This document shows positions 1 to 11,661 of a DNA stretch of 64,000 nucleotides, in pieces. A program made the position numbers and the translations under genes. The notes beneath the pieces are model-generated. The model worked only from the letters and a program-made list of their open reading frames with translations. It was not told the DNA's origin and searched no databases. The DNA is taken from the NCBI GenBank assembly GCA_902728285.1, contig CACVBU010000743.1, positions 901,068 to 965,067 on the forward strand, read 5' to 3'. This stretch comes from Clytia hemisphaerica (taxonomy: Eukaryota > Cnidaria > Hydrozoa > Leptothecata > Clytiidae). Within the stretch, counting starts at the first letter, position 1; each line of letters opens with the position of its first letter.

Positions 1-700
1 AGTAATTTACTTTTGCCAGGGATTTTTTTTGGATTGTGTCTGCAAGTTTTTAATAATTTTTGAAAACAAACCGAAGCTTTTCTATTGGTTTGAAATCAAT
101 ATGGAATTAATGTCAACAATTTGACCAGGTAACCTTTTTATTTTGAATGGTGATTACTTAATTTTTTAACATACTCTTGTTTAAATTCATGGCGATGATG
201 AAAATGTTATTTGAATTTCTATGATAACATCAACAGTCCCACTGAGCCATAAATTATTTTGACATTTGATAGAGTTTTACACAAATAAATTCTTTTTATT
301 AAAATGAGGAGGAAGTCTAAGTCCCAACTTTGGAGGATAAAGAGGGACCTAGAAGGATGTCATTATTATAGATTCCATAGACTTGACACTGGTTGTATAT
401 TTGGCTCATTTTCTTTCAGAATCAAAGTTTATGAAGTCAACTGCAAAATATTGCATGATCCTAATTCAAAGTTCTTACATGTACTTTTCTAACGACAACT
501 AACAATAAGGTAATCTATCTTTGAATTTGACTTTCTGTTTTCCTTTTGACTTGTTAAGCATACACTGATGATAAATTCTCAGCTCACTTTGAGTTCACAT
601 GAAAAGACAATTTTATACATTGCTGAGTATGCTATGATTGTATTATCAGGTGTTGGCTGTCCTGGTGTTCAAATGCCAGGATATTATCTTGCGTTATCAA
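1..700. repeat. Partial copy (a) of the 5-prime locus repeat unit
   Basis: This stretch matches two parts of a unit that recurs to about position 11,660. Positions about 180-260 hold the block ending in 'catcaacagtcccactgagc'. Positions about 500-650 hold the block after the exon-like donor, containing 'attctcagctcactttgagt'. The exon-like ATG of copies b and e is not kept here; only the AAG|gtaatc donor at 507-510 resembles theirs. The 62-codon ORF at 304-492 has no recognisable motif and is not called a gene. Copy limits are approximate because the copies are diverged. Confidence 0.55.
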
Positions 701-1378
701 TAGTGTGAATAAAGCCTGGGAAGAGCAGGGACGAGGTTGAGTAAGGTCAATTTAGTTACGAGAGAATATTTCCTTGTAAAATTATTAACAGTAGTCCCCG
801 AAAAAGCCAATCACGCTTCTAAGGGTATATAGTGGAAATCATTTTAGCAATGTGATTTTGCAAGGGTGGTTTACCAGTACTCCTAAGTGTTGAAGTTCTT
901 TCTTTAATGAATTTAACATTGATTTTTAAAATTTTTAAGATAAAGTAGTGAAATCTCTCTCTGAAACACCTTCTGTTGCAATATAGTTTTGGTTTTCAAA
1001 CATGATTTTGTGACTGTGTTTTGAGAGGAAATAGAATCCAAGTTAATCTCAACCTTCATACATTATATGAATGGTTGCTTCATGCCTTGTAGACATTACA
1101 CTCCAAAGCTAAGCTTTGGTTGACTCACTTAATTAGGTGCTCATGTTTTTCCTAGTTAATTTTGAAGTGAGATGGTCTAATTTTAATATTCATGGCAATG
1201 ATGACATTTCGTTTTGAATTACATGATAACATCAACAGTCCCACTGAGCCATGCATTCGGAATTGTTTTCTCTTGATTGTTTGCCTTGCCCTCCTCTAGT
1301 GTTATTGACATTTCAGAAAGAGAAAACACAGAAAAATGTGAACTGATTCTGCAGCGTTTTGTGATTATAAAATCTTTT

Positions 1379-2457
1379 TGGACCTACCTCCGGGTACCCC
1401 GGTGGAGGTCCTATAAATTAACCTGTGTTTGTCCGTTTGTTCGTCTGTTACCAGCTTTTCTCGAGATTGGCTCATTAGTTTTTTCTGATTTTTGGCACAA
1501 AGATGCAAAATGGCAATGGGCAAAATTTGACGGAGCCTGATTTTCGAGAAAATTTTTTTTAAATATGCCGGAAAAACTGTTTTTTTTGACATTTTTGAGA
1601 TTTTTATCATTAGTTTTTTCAGATTTTTTGCTCAAAGATGCGTATTAACAATACCCAAAACATGGCAGAGTCCGATTTTTGAGAAAAAAATTTTTCTGGC
1701 CGAAAATGCTGGAAATCGCTGTTTTTCTAAATTTTCGACTTTTTCCTTATAATTGTTTATTTTTTCATTCAAAAACATTATTAGTAGCAATGCCCACCAT
1801 CAAGCATGTTTCAATTTTCAATAAAATTGATTTTGAAGCCGGAACTATTTAAAAATCGCCGGAACAACCTATTTTTGCCGGAAAGACAGTATTTCTTGAA
1901 TTTCTCAAGCTGTACTTTATATTTTTATGAAATTTTGCACACTGATGCAAAATGGCAATACCGAAAATGTGACGGAGCCCATTTTTTTCTCGGCCGAAAA
2001 TGCCGGAAATATGCCGGAAAAAACCGATTTTTTGATATTTTCTCAAATTTTCGTCCTTAGTTTTTTCTGATTTTTTGCAGAAAGATGCGTATTGGCAATG
2101 CTGAAAACACGGCCGAGTTCGATTTTTGAGAAAAAAAATTTTCCGGTTGAAAATGCCGGAAATCGCTGTTTTTGCAGATTTTCATTGAATTTTTTTCTTA
2201 TATTTCTATGTTTTTCACACAAAAACATTATTGATAACAATGCTCACCATCAAGCATGATTCAATTGTCAGTAAAACTGATTTTTGCGACCAGAACTTTC
2301 TATTCATTTTTTCCCTACAACCCTTCCGACTCCCCCCATCAACAATCAATGATGAATTTATTGCGCTATGTATTTTCGCTAAACGCTATATTTTCTGACT
2401 GATTTTTTTCATTTTTCTCCTCGCATTGCTATCTAACTTTCATCATCAGGTAGGTCC
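1379..2457. mobile_element. Non-autonomous TIR element with internal 445-bp tandem duplication
   Basis: The insertion begins with TGGACCTACC and ends with GGTAGGTCCA, about 10 bp of perfect terminal inverted repeat. Next to the left end is a longer GC-rich palindromic segment (ggacctacc...ggtggaggtcc). Inside, a block starting 'gcaaaatggcaat' near 1,505 recurs near 1,950, and a block ending in 'accatcaagcatg' near 1,800 recurs near 2,245, giving a direct tandem period of about 445 bp. No transposase ORF is present; the short ORFs on both strands are artefacts of the repeat. Superfamily not assigned. Confidence 0.6.
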
Positions 2458-2495
2458 ATTCAGCATCTAGCTTGTTTACTTTATCTTTTTTTCAG

Positions 2496-2592
2496 AATTG
2501 AGTCGTGAAATCTGAAATCAACTGATAACGTATGCAGAATGACTTTGAAAGAACTCAACTTAGCAAAAGGATTGATGTCATTTGACAACAAG
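2496..2592 (+). other. Exon-like segment, first copy (18-codon start exon)
   Basis: A polypyrimidine tract and 'tttttcag' at 2,486-2,495 precede the segment and AAG|gtaaag follows it. An ATG at 2,539 opens 18 codons reading MTLKELNLAKGLMSFDNK up to the donor. The matching segment at 8,075-8,166 keeps the ATG, frame and donor (MTLKGLNLAEVFILFDNK). This suggests a start exon of a duplicated gene, or a relic of one. No downstream coding exon could be assigned, so function is unknown and the call could be wrong. Confidence 0.3.
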
Positions 2593-3066
2593 GTAAAGGT
2601 CCTTGATTTTACTTTATTTTTTTTTGACTTGTAAAGCATACATTGATAAATTCTCAGCTCACTTTGAGTTTATATGAAAAAAATTTTATATCTTACTGAG
2701 TTTGCTTGAATTGATTAGACAACATTGTCTTTTGTTGATTTGGAACTAGTCTATATCTACCCTCAATTGTTTCGTCAGAAATGTGAAGTTTGATAATGAT
2801 GATACAACTCAGCTCACTTTGAAAAAGATCTGAAAATCACTTCTATCTGAATCAGACTTCCTCCATTGCATTTCCTCCAAAGTCCAAGTATTTTGTTTTC
2901 CACGAATTAACATAGGGTCAGCCCAGGTCTAGGTCCCAGGCAAAAAAATAGGTCCCCCCAAAGATTTCGGCCCCCCCCCAAATATTGAAAGTTTTTAAAG
3001 CAGCCCCAAGTCCTAAACCTAGTAAAAAATGTTTGTTGATTTAATATTGTTTTTAAGAAATTCACA

Positions 3067-3684
3067 TCGTCGCATCAAAATAAGAAAGCCTTAAGTCCAT
3101 TTTTGTAGTTTTGAGAAAATCAAGTTTAAAGGTTTGAAATGGCTGCCATTTTTGACCATGTTGGGCTAGCTAGCTGCTTTTTTGATATGAATATAAATGA
3201 AGAAAGATCTTTCAAGTTCTAAAGTATCAACATTGTCACTTATACCATTGCGGAGATATGAATGCTTCTTCATAGCATGTTTTTCGAGAATGGACTTAAA
3301 CCTTTTTTTTCTATGTAAATTTCCTTGATTAAAACTGAAAATTTGAAAAATTTCCAGTGAAAAAGTGTCTTAACTCCAAAATGGACTTAAGACTTTCTTG
3401 CTTTAAACTTTCTTAACTTTTTTGAACTCTTTAACTAAAACCTTAATCTAAAAGGTCCTAAAGTCCAACTAAAATGACAATGGACTTAAGACTTTCTTAA
3501 CTTGAGAAAATTTCAAAAATAAAAATTCTTATTTTTCAAAAAACTTAAAATTAGGCCACTTTAGGTTGGTTTTTGATGGATTTAAGCCAAAAATTCGATA
3601 AAAAATGGGGTGTAAAGCATCGGTATGGTCATAACTCAATTTTTGAAAAAATGGACTTAAGGCTTTCTTATTTTGATGCGACGA
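3067..3684. repeat. Foldback element with about 40-bp arms and internal 'gacttaag' words
   Basis: The left arm (3,067 onward: tcgtcgcatcaaaataagaa...) is the reverse complement of the right arm ending at 3,684, over about 38 bp with almost no mismatch. The interior repeatedly contains 'ggacttaagactttctta'-type words that are also part of the arms. No ORF with coding character. Confidence 0.65.
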
Positions 3685-3726
3685 CATCTCTATTCTTTTG
3701 CCATTCTCAAAATCTTGACGGTTTTT

Positions 3727-4700
3727 GGACCTACCCCGGTGGGGTGGAGGTCCTATAAATTCACCTCTGTCCGTCCGTCCGTTCGTTACCAGCTTTTCTC
3801 GAGATTGAATCATAGGAATCATTTGATTTTTGGTACAAAGGTGCAAAACGGTGGTGGCCAAAATGTGACGGAGCCCGATTTTCCAAAACAAATTTTTTTG
3901 GGCAAATTTGGGCCAAAAAACGGCTAAAAAAACGGGTTTTTTGGACTTTGTGAAAAATTGGATCATTAATTTTTTCTGATTTTTTGCATGAAAGTAGGGT
4001 ACCATCATAGGTAAAAGATGGCTCAAGCAGATTTTTGCAAAATTTATTTGGCTTAAAAAACGCATGTTTATCTATAAGAATCACTATTAATAAGCATACA
4101 TCAATCTTCTTAGTTAAATTACTCAATTTTTTTATGAGATAGATGTTTTATTTGCTCACGAGGGCTTATTTTTGAAGCATATGTGTGTTTAGACATGAAA
4201 TTTTGGTTGTTTGGCGTGTTTTTATAGAAAAACTGGCCAAATTCGATATTTTTTTATAAGCACATTATCAATTACTTAGGTATTAGCTTTTCTCGAGATT
4301 GGCTCTTTCATTCTTTATGATTTTTTGCACAAAAATGCATAACTATAAACCCTCGGATGTGACTGAGCCCGATTTTCGAAAAAAAATGTTTTTGGGCAAA
4401 TTTGGGCCAAAAACAGCTATAACGTTTTTTTCTGATTTTTTGCATGAAAGTAGGTAAAAGATGGGTCAAGCAGATTTTTGTAACAAAAACTTTTCAGCTC
4501 AAAAAACGCATCTTTATCTATTATAAGAATCACTATTAATAAGCATACATCAATGTTCTTAGCCAAATTACTCAATTTTTTGGCGAGATAGAAGTTTTTT
4601 TGTGCTCACAAAGTCTTCAATATAAAAGAATATTTCAAGAGCATGAAATTTTGGTTTCTAAACGTTTTTTTATAAGAAACAAACGACTAGTTTTAATAAA
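3727..4700. mobile_element. Second GGACCTACC-type element, internally duplicated, right end unclear
   Basis: It starts with ggacctacc...ggtggaggtcc and the 'ccagcttttctcgagattg' block seen in the 1,379-2,457 element. A block around 'aaaagatggctcaagcagat' at 4,010 recurs at 4,458 ('aaaagatgggtcaagcagat'), a tandem period of about 450 bp. No GGTAGGTCC end was found before another foldback begins at 4,708, so the right boundary is truncated or hidden. Confidence 0.5.
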
Positions 4701-4707
4701 TCGTCAC

Positions 4708-5102
4708 TACCTTATTGGTATATATTTTCGCGTGTTCGCGAATCGCGAAATATTTTCGCGTGTTACAAATAAAAAACGTGTTTTGCGTGTAATAAATTTT
4801 GCGATTGCCGAGTTCTGGAAAATTTTCGCGTGTTTTAAATTTCGCGATTCACGAAACTAGGTATTTTCAGAAAGTGGGAATATAAAGCAAGAAAAAGACT
4901 AATTTTGCTTGAAACACAACGTTTTTGATGTAAAAATACTAACAAAATACTAAGAAAAATTTTTTCGCGTGTATTTAATTTTGCGATTTTGTAATTTTGA
5001 AAATAGAAACAGTATTAGATTTCGCGAAAAATTGACCAAAAAACTCGCGAAATTAAGTACCCGCGAAAATTTGTAACACGCGAAATATATACCAATAAGG
5101 TA
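4708..5102. repeat. Foldback element filled with TTCGCG words
   Basis: Ends are inverted copies: TACCTTATTGGTATATATTT at the left and its complement finishing at 5,102, followed inward by CGCGTGTTAC-like sequence. The interior is packed with short words of the type ttcgcg / cgcgaaatt on both strands. No ORF. Architecture resembles 25,445-25,884, but the termini differ. Confidence 0.7.
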
Positions 5103-5249
5103 TTTGTGTTCTGAATGATTGTTTAACGTTCATGCTCACGTAGATATCAATTATATATAAGGCTGTATTTTAGCTCCCGGTTTTCATTTGCATTTTTTTG
5201 GGTGTAACCCCCCCCCCCAAAGTCAGGGGGTAGACGCTATTATTAGGTC

Positions 5250-5665
5250 CAAGTATTTTATCTTCCATGAATTAGAGTTGAAATTTGGAATTGGTTGGTG
5301 AAATCTCTCTCCAAAACACATTTTATTGCAATATGGTTTTGGTTTACAAAGATGATGTTGTGACTGTGTTTTAAGAGGAAATGGAATCCAAAATAATCTC
5401 AACCTTCATACACTATATGAATGGTTGCTTCATGCCTTGGAGACATTTACATTCCAAACCTGAGCTTTGATTGACCTGGGTTGGTTGACCTGGGTTGGTT
5501 GACTTAGATGCCCATATTTTCCCTAATTAATTTTGAAGTGAGGTGGTCTAGTTTCAATATCATGGCAATGATGACAATTTTGTTTAGAATGATTATGATA
5601 ACATCAACAGTCCCACTGAGCCAAGCATTTGGACCTTCTTTTCTCTTGATTGTTTTCTACTCTCT
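5250..5665. repeat. Copy (c) of the locus repeat unit
   Basis: Shares with copies b, d and e the successive blocks 'ttgcaatatggttttggttt', 'gaatggttgcttcatgcctt' and 'catcaacagtcccactgagc'. The copy loses homology after about 5,665. The 117-codon ORF at 5,508-5,861 runs through the repeat without known motifs and is not called a gene. Confidence 0.6.
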
Positions 5666-5939
5666 GAAAATAATTGGCCCAGCGCTAGCAATAGGGCCTT
5701 TCATTAGCACTTTTCCGTCCGTGCAAGAAAGTCCGTGTATCTGTCTGTCCATTTTGGTAGAAACGGCGCTTAAAACCAGTAACACACTTTTTAATTTTGC
5801 CGTCTGGAGAAGGAAAAGTTTGCTAAAGTCGGATACTGGCTATGAAAGATATATTTTCTGATTCCGCGCTCCTTCAAAACAATTTTCAAAACAAATAAGA
5901 TGGCGGTCGAAGCAAGGAGGTTGATTTTTGGTAATGGAC

Positions 5940-6420
5940 AATTTGGTAATGGACACTAAAATGGAGCCCATGTGTAAATTGAAACAAGATTGAAACTTTT
6001 TCCATGATGCTACGCGTGAAAATGGTTATTTCTGGATCTGTCTCGTTTGACGATTGGTGGCTTGATTTGTCAAACTCGACACAGAATTATTTCAAATAAG
6101 CTGATTATGGAATCATGTTAATGGAGACTAAAATGCAGCTCATGTGTAAATTTGAACAAGATTAGGACTTTTTTCACGATTCTACACGTATATTTAATAA
6201 AACATGGTTAAACGATCGGTGGCTTGATTTTTCAAACTCGACTCACATGATTATTTAAAGTATGAACTGATTCTGGAATCTGTTAATTGACACTAAAATG
6301 CAGCTCATGGGTAAATTTGAACTAGATTGAAACATTTTTCATGGTTACAATGCATGAACAGTGAAATGGTCATTTCTGGATCTGTCACATTAACTGTTAA
6401 CTCACATTAAATCTCATGAA
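5940..6420. repeat. Three degenerate tandem repeats, about 170 bp each
   Basis: The block 'aatg(g/c)a(g/c)c(c/t)catgtgtaaatt' starts near 5,947, 6,120 and 6,286, each followed by a 'gattgaaactttttccatg' type segment. Two of the three also carry 'ggtggcttgatttgtcaaac'. Period is 166-173 bp. No coding sequence seen in or around it (5,670-6,710). Confidence 0.6.
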
Positions 6421-6713
6421 TTTTATTAGCCTTGATATGCAGACCGAAACTATTGTATCTAGTTTTTTAAAGATTATTTTTCTGGTTTACGGTCTGGTCC
6501 AACTAACATGCCTGCAGGGATATTTCTCCCTGAATATGTGAGTGCACCTAATTGGTTAAAAAGCGCCCACTCACTATTTATTCGCGGGTTTTTTAAAAAT
6601 ATTTTTCTATGGGCGCGCATAATTTATGCAAGTTTTCCACCTAGGACATTTTTTTATTCCAACTCACCCCCTACTTATTTAGTTTTGAGATTTTTTCCAA
6701 ACCCCCCCAACTA

Positions 6714-6943
6714 TTAGGTACCGTGAGATTGGGTAACTTGCATCAGTGGAGGCTAACATGCATAGCCCTCAAATGAAAGACCTGGCTGGTCATTAAAATA
6801 CAAAATTAAATCAAAACAAAAATGGTAGAGTATAGCTGCCAGCGGAGCTGCGTAGTTGTATTTTAATGACCAGCCAGGTCTTTCCTTTGAGGGTTATGCA
6901 TGTTGCCCTCCACTGACGCAAGTTACCCAATCTCACGGTACCT
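6714..6943. repeat. Long-arm foldback (hairpin) element
   Basis: The sequence from 'aggtaccgtgagattgggta' at the left is mirrored by the reverse complement ending at 6,943. The arms are about 90 bp with a few mismatches, and a centre of about 50 bp separates them. It is MITE-like: no ORF, near-perfect hairpin capacity. Confidence 0.8.
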
Positions 6944-7194
6944 GAGAGTATTCAACCGGGTGATCCTGTGCCGGTTGGTAGGAGACCATTCAATAAAATT
7001 TCAAGCGTCTAACCAATGAGAAGTACAGCGGTGATTTTGGAAAAATTTTCCCTGTCTTCACTTTGATCCATGTCAACAGGGTCATACATTTGCTCGTTTT
7101 CAACACGTTACTTTTCGCTGGGCCTTCAAGCCAACAGCAACAGGCTTCTTGTTTATTCTTCAAGCTCCTTGATTCTACATCGATTTGTGATTGT

Positions 7195-7560
7195 AAATTT
7201 TTTGAGACCTCTCTCCAAATACGTTTTGTTGCAATATGGTTTTGGTTTTCAAACATGATGTTGTGACTGTGTTTTGAGAGGAAATAGAATCCAAGTTAAT
7301 CTCAACCTTCATGCATTATATGAATGATTGCTTCATGCCTTGGAAACATAACATTCCAAACCTGAGCTTTGATTGACCTGGGTTGGTGGAAGGTGGACTT
7401 AGATGCTCGTTTTTTCCCTGATTAATTTTGAAGTGAGGTGGTCTAATTTTAATATGCATGGCAATGATGACAATTTTGTTTTGAAATTATTATGATAACA
7501 TCAACAGTCCCACTGAGCCAAGCATTTGGACCTTCTTTTCTCTTGATTGTTTTCAAAGCT
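7195..7560. repeat. Copy (d) of the locus repeat unit
   Basis: Contains the same ordered blocks as copy c, including 'caagttaatctcaaccttca' and 'catcaacagtcccactgagc'. It is followed directly by copy e, giving a local head-to-tail tandem arrangement with a spacing of about 420 bp. Confidence 0.6.
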
Positions 7561-7599
7561 CTGCTCTCAGAAAATAATTTATTCTTCAAGCTCCTTGAT

Positions 7600-8440
7600 T
7601 CTGCTTCGTTTTGTGATTGTTGATTTTTTGAGACCTCTCTCCAAAATACGTTTTGTTGCAATATGGTTTTTGTTTTCAAACATGTTGTGATTGTGTTTTG
7701 AGAGGAAATGGAATCCAAGTTAATCTCAACCTTTATACAATATATGAATGGTTGCTTCATGCCTTGGAGACATTACACTCCAAACCTAAGCTTTGGTTGA
7801 CCTGGGTTGACTTATATGCCCGTATTTTTCCTGATTAATTTTTAAAGTTTGAAACTGGGAAAGCGGTCTAGTTGCAATAACTATGGCAATGATGACAATT
7901 TTGTTTTGAATTATTGTGATAACATCAAGAGTCCCACAGAGTCAAGCATTTTGACTTTTCTTTATTTTGATCGTTTTCCTAGAAAGAAAAAACACAGAAT
8001 AAGTCAACATAATGTTTTCCTTACAACTATCACTGTGATTGTAAAATTTTTCTTACTTCGTCTTTTTTTTTCAGATTTGAGTCGTGAAATCAAATGATAA
8101 CGTATGCAGAAAATGACTTTGAAAGGTCTCAACTTAGCAGAAGTCTTCATTCTATTTGACAACAAGGTAATACATCATTGATTTTTACTTTTCTTTTACT
8201 TTTTTTGAATTTTTATTTACTTATAAAACTTGCACTGATGATAAATTCTCAGCTCACTTTGAGTTCACATGCAAAAGCAATTTTAAACATTACTGAGTTT
8301 GCTTGAATTGAATAAACAAGATTGTCTATTTTGGAACTAGGCTATATCCTACCCTTATTTCGTCAGAAATGCGAAGTTTGATAATGATGATACAACTCAG
8401 CTCACTTTGAAAAGATCTGAAAATCACTCTTATCTGAATC
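7600..8440 (+). repeat. Copy (e) of the locus repeat unit, most complete
   Basis: All blocks occur uninterrupted: 'ttgcaatatggtttttgttt', 'gaatggttgcttcatgcctt', the 'cagtcccac' block, then a polypyrimidine tract, the exon-like segment at 8,075-8,166 and the intron-like block with 'attctcagctcactttgagt'. It defines the unit and shows where copy b was interrupted. Confidence 0.6.
8075..8166 (+). other. Exon-like segment, second copy (18-codon start exon)
   Basis: Preceded by 'tctttttttttcag' and followed by AAG|gtaata. ATG at 8,113 opens 18 codons (MTLKGLNLAEVFILFDNK), differing from the copy at 2,539 by eight residues with no indel. Kept frame, ATG and donor argue for past or present coding function; the partner exons are not visible. 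Confidence 0.3.
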
Positions 8441-9469
8441 AAACTTTGACGTTTATTAGAAAATCAAGGTCCAAGAAATTTTTCTGCTACACGACATTGC
8501 TACTCTCTTGGTAAAATTAGTCAATTCTTTCCAAAACACAATTTGTTGCAATATGGTTTTGGTTTTCAAACATGATATTGAGACTGTGTTTTGAGAGGAA
8601 ATGGAATCCAAGTTAATCTCAACCAAGAGACAAGACAAGACATACACCTTCCCAAAAACGGGAATAGGCCCTAACCTAAGTCAGAGAGCACTGCACAATA
8701 TACTACATAAACTATAAAAATAAATAATGAAAATAAATAACTAAAGAATAAACGACTGCTATTAAAATAAAAATCAACTTCCACCATCTCAGTCTATCAG
8801 AGGCAATCACATACCAATTACATTTATTAATACCAGCTTTTTTCAAACATCTACCATATGTAAACTTTGGACAACCTCTGGGCCTTTTAGATCGAACCGA
8901 ACATTTTTCTCGGTAACCTTTCCCACGACATACGCATTACATGCCCAGCCCATTGTAATTACTTTTTTACAACATACAAATCAATCGATTTCAAAGATAA
9001 CTTTTTGAAGATATAACAACGTCATCCCTTTCCTTCCAAGCCCGAAAGCGATTGGTGTGACACATAACACGAACACATTGATGATGAAATCTCGATAATT
9101 ACTTTAATAACTTTTCTGTAACACACCAACATTTAGCACCATACAAGAGTATGGGCAAAACAAAAGAAGAATAAACTTTTCCCTTTGTGACATGATCGAC
9201 ACTACATGATCTGAAAATCCATTTCTCAGTGCGCCGAACGCATTTCCCGCTTTACGAAAACGTGTTTCAATCTCGAGGTCATCCGTACCATTTGTTGTAA
9301 TGATACTTCCTAAATATGCAAACGATTGGGATGTATCGGTTATTGGTTAAAATGATGTCAGAGAAATCAGCTTTATCGTAATCTTCTCGCGATTCGTAAA
9401 GAGAATGTACCTTGGCACAGAAGAGCAATTCAGTTTTTGAGCTTTGACGAGGCTCTGTTACTCCGGTGT

Positions 9470-10500
9470 GGATTTTCTGTACCAAAGCGAGAAAAGTGGT
9501 GAACTAGTGATTGCGTCTCAACAACAGCATCATGACGATTATCGAATACGATTGCAGTATCATCTGCATATTCTGAATCAAGCAACGAAATTGGTTCTCC
9601 ACGTGCTTTGAACGATCTACCTGTCATTTGAGCTTCATTTTTTGTCATGAATACACAAGGAGTGGCAGAACATTTTATTCTCCAACTACTGATGGTTGCT
9701 GTGATGAAGAACGTGAAGAGCATGGGGCCTAGGAAATTCCCTTGTTTAACACCGATACTATTGTTAATGGGATCAGTTATGAAGTTGTTGTCGATTTTGA
9801 CTGCAAATGTCTTGTGTTAGGAGGTTCACAAGTTTAGGTGGCACACCGTACTTCAGTAAAATGCCCCATAACAATTTTCTGGGCACTCTGTCAAACGCTT
9901 TGACTAAGTCAAGAAATAACACCCACGACTCCAGTCCATGCTCACTCCTTTTCTTAATTGCGGATTTGATTGTGAAGACAGCGTCAATGCAGCCACGTTT
10001 TGGTCGGAAGCCGCATTGTTGCTCATGATCTAGTTGCTCTTCTATCGGAAGCAATCGGGCGTGTAGAATGTTAGCAATGATTTTGTATGTAATCTCTTAC
10101 AACATTATCCCACGATAGTTTTTGGGTAGTGATAAGTCACCTTTCTTTGGGAGTACAATCAGTCGACCGATGTTCATCAGGAACTATTTCTGTATTCCAG
10201 AAGTTTATAATGATATGTCGTAAGATGATACGAGTATCCGGATGATTTAACAACGCTTTTAGGGATTGGGACATGATTCCTGTTTCACCTGGTGCATTAT
10301 TTTTGAGCTTGAGCGTAGCTTTTTGGATGGAGGGTGGTCATATTCTTTGTGGACAGGGTGTTGGGAAATTTCGTCTAGCACTGTGGGATCGTACGTGCCT
10401 TCTTGATCAAAAAGATTCTTGAAGTGGTTATAAAAAACGTTGGCGTTTTCCTCGGGTGTTTGACATGTAGAGCCATCTGGCTTTTTCATTTGTTTTTGTA
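9470..10500 (-). pseudogene. LINE reverse transcriptase remnant
   Basis: Minus-strand fragments in order: a linker with KPDGSTCQTPEENANVFYNH (about 10,480-10,420) and a 'NNAPGETGI' type motif near 10,290; RT fingers/palm with CGFRPKRGCIDAVF and LDLVKAFDRVPRKLLWGIL (about 10,020-9,860); then the catalytic SEYADDTAIVFDN (about 9,590-9,530). RT copies LINE RNA at a nicked target by target-primed reverse transcription. The frame is interrupted between the palm segments (stop at 9,773; frame change by 9,723), so no active enzyme is encoded. Confidence 0.8.
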
Positions 10501-10919
10501 CAGATGGACGAATTTTTGCCAGAGAACCTCTAAGTATTTTAATAGATTCCCAAGCTTTCTTGGTACCAAAGTCATTAATATTATTGCAATGGAACTCTTA
10601 TCCACTTGTTTTGAGCAATTTTGACCTCACGTTTCAGCTTCTTTCGTGCATGTTTCCAATTTCTCACTGCTATTTCTCGTCCTCCTTCGTGGCACTCTTT
10701 GCATTGCTTCATTACGTTTGTTTATCAACGGGATCAAAGTCTCTTTATTTGCTTCAAACCAGCCTGGCTGTGCTCTGGGTTTGGTTGGTAGAATCGAATG
10801 ACAAGCTGAGGATACAGATTTGATAAACTCTGTATGGGTTACTGTATTTGGAGTGTTCAGCTTTACATGTTCGCAAAAGTTGTAACATACAGTTCTGTCA
10901 TTTAAAGCAGTGTAATCAA

Positions 10920-11610
10920 GATTTATTAAGCGATTTCGAGGGGTATAGTTTTCATTTTCAAACGTTTCATAATACGAAGTCTGATCATGATTGCACCATG
11001 ATCACTGTCAATCACTTGTTTACACGTACCTGCGTCAACAATACGATGAAACATTTCAGCGTTTACTAGGAAATGATCAATTTGGTGTTTGTTTTTACTC
11101 CTTAGGTGTGTCCAGGTTGCATAGAGTCTCTTTGTAGAACATGTTGTACTCACTTAAAGTTCGTGTATGACAAGATGAGTGAGAAAACGTTAACCTGCAT
11201 TATTTCTGTGACACAAGCCGTACTTTCCGAGTGAACCATTATCGTTCTCTGAAGCACAACCGACGCTTGCATTGCAGTCCGACCCAATGATCAGAATATC
11301 GCCGTTGCGTCTCTTATTGATACAATTTGAGAATTTTTCAAGATAGTCATCCCACTCTTGGTCTGGTGCATTACCGACAGGAGCGTACGCTGATACAAGA
11401 AATACACAAACGTCTCTTTTGTGTTTGTCTTTAACAACACAGGTCTTATAGCAATAATTCGAGCACCATAATCGATATGCTTTCGTATCCTGCTATGCCG
11501 ACTCCTTGCGAGCCATGATTACGCAGAACTTGTCACAGTCAAGAGTCTCATGTCCGAATCTCCATGTTTCCTGAAGACACATACCCCAAACATTTTTACG
11601 TAATGATAGC
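10920..11610 (-). pseudogene. LINE apurinic-like endonuclease remnant
   Basis: Minus-strand translation gives NVWGMCLQETWRFGHETL near 11,600-11,550 (the QET motif of APE-type endonucleases), a stop near 11,500, then LVSAYAPVGNAPDQEWDDY, an IIGSDCNASVG motif near 11,290, and IDHFLVN followed by SDHGAI near 11,085-10,995. The SAYAP, DxNA and SDH motifs are those of the metal-dependent endonuclease of CR1/RTE/Jockey-like LINEs. Frameshifts separate the blocks. Confidence 0.75.
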
Positions 11611-11661
11611 GAGTTGAATAACTCTTCATACAATATATAAATGCTTGCTTAATGCCTTGGA

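Larger units (their letters stand above)
940..2870 (+). repeat. Copy (b) of the locus repeat unit, interrupted by a TIR element
   Basis: This copy carries the shared blocks in order: 'ttgcaatatagttttggttt', the 'gagaggaaatagaatccaag' block, 'gaatggttgcttcatgcctt', 'catcaacagtcccactgagc', then the 'gagtcgtgaaat' exon-like block and its downstream intron-like block. An unrelated insertion at about 1,379-2,457 separates the two halves; the uninterrupted order is seen in copy e. It is therefore an older duplicated segment later hit by a mobile element. Confidence 0.6.
8625..11624 (-). mobile_element. Decayed APE-type non-LTR retrotransposon (LINE)
   Basis: Read on the minus strand the element shows, 5' to 3', an apurinic-type endonuclease, a reverse transcriptase with the YADD box, and a C-terminal tail with a GHVMRM motif near 8,940 followed by a RPRGCPKF segment. 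Stops and frameshifts break the reading frame many times, so it is dead. It sits inside a copy of the local repeat unit: '...taatctcaacc' ends at 8,624 and 'ttcatacaatatata...' resumes at 11,625. No poly-A tail or clear target-site duplication was identified. Clade not assigned. Confidence 0.8.

Noticed and set aside
3529-4126. Minus-strand ORFs of 178 and 121 codons with QKKLMIQ/KLVTNGRTD repeats
   Set aside because: They are translations of the GGACCTACC-type element; the same words occur in all frames of its other copy at 1,379-2,457, so they reflect the DNA repeat and not a protein.
5508-5861. 117-codon ORF with hydrophobic segments
   Set aside because: It lies across a copy of the local repeat unit; other copies of the same sequence are not open in that frame.
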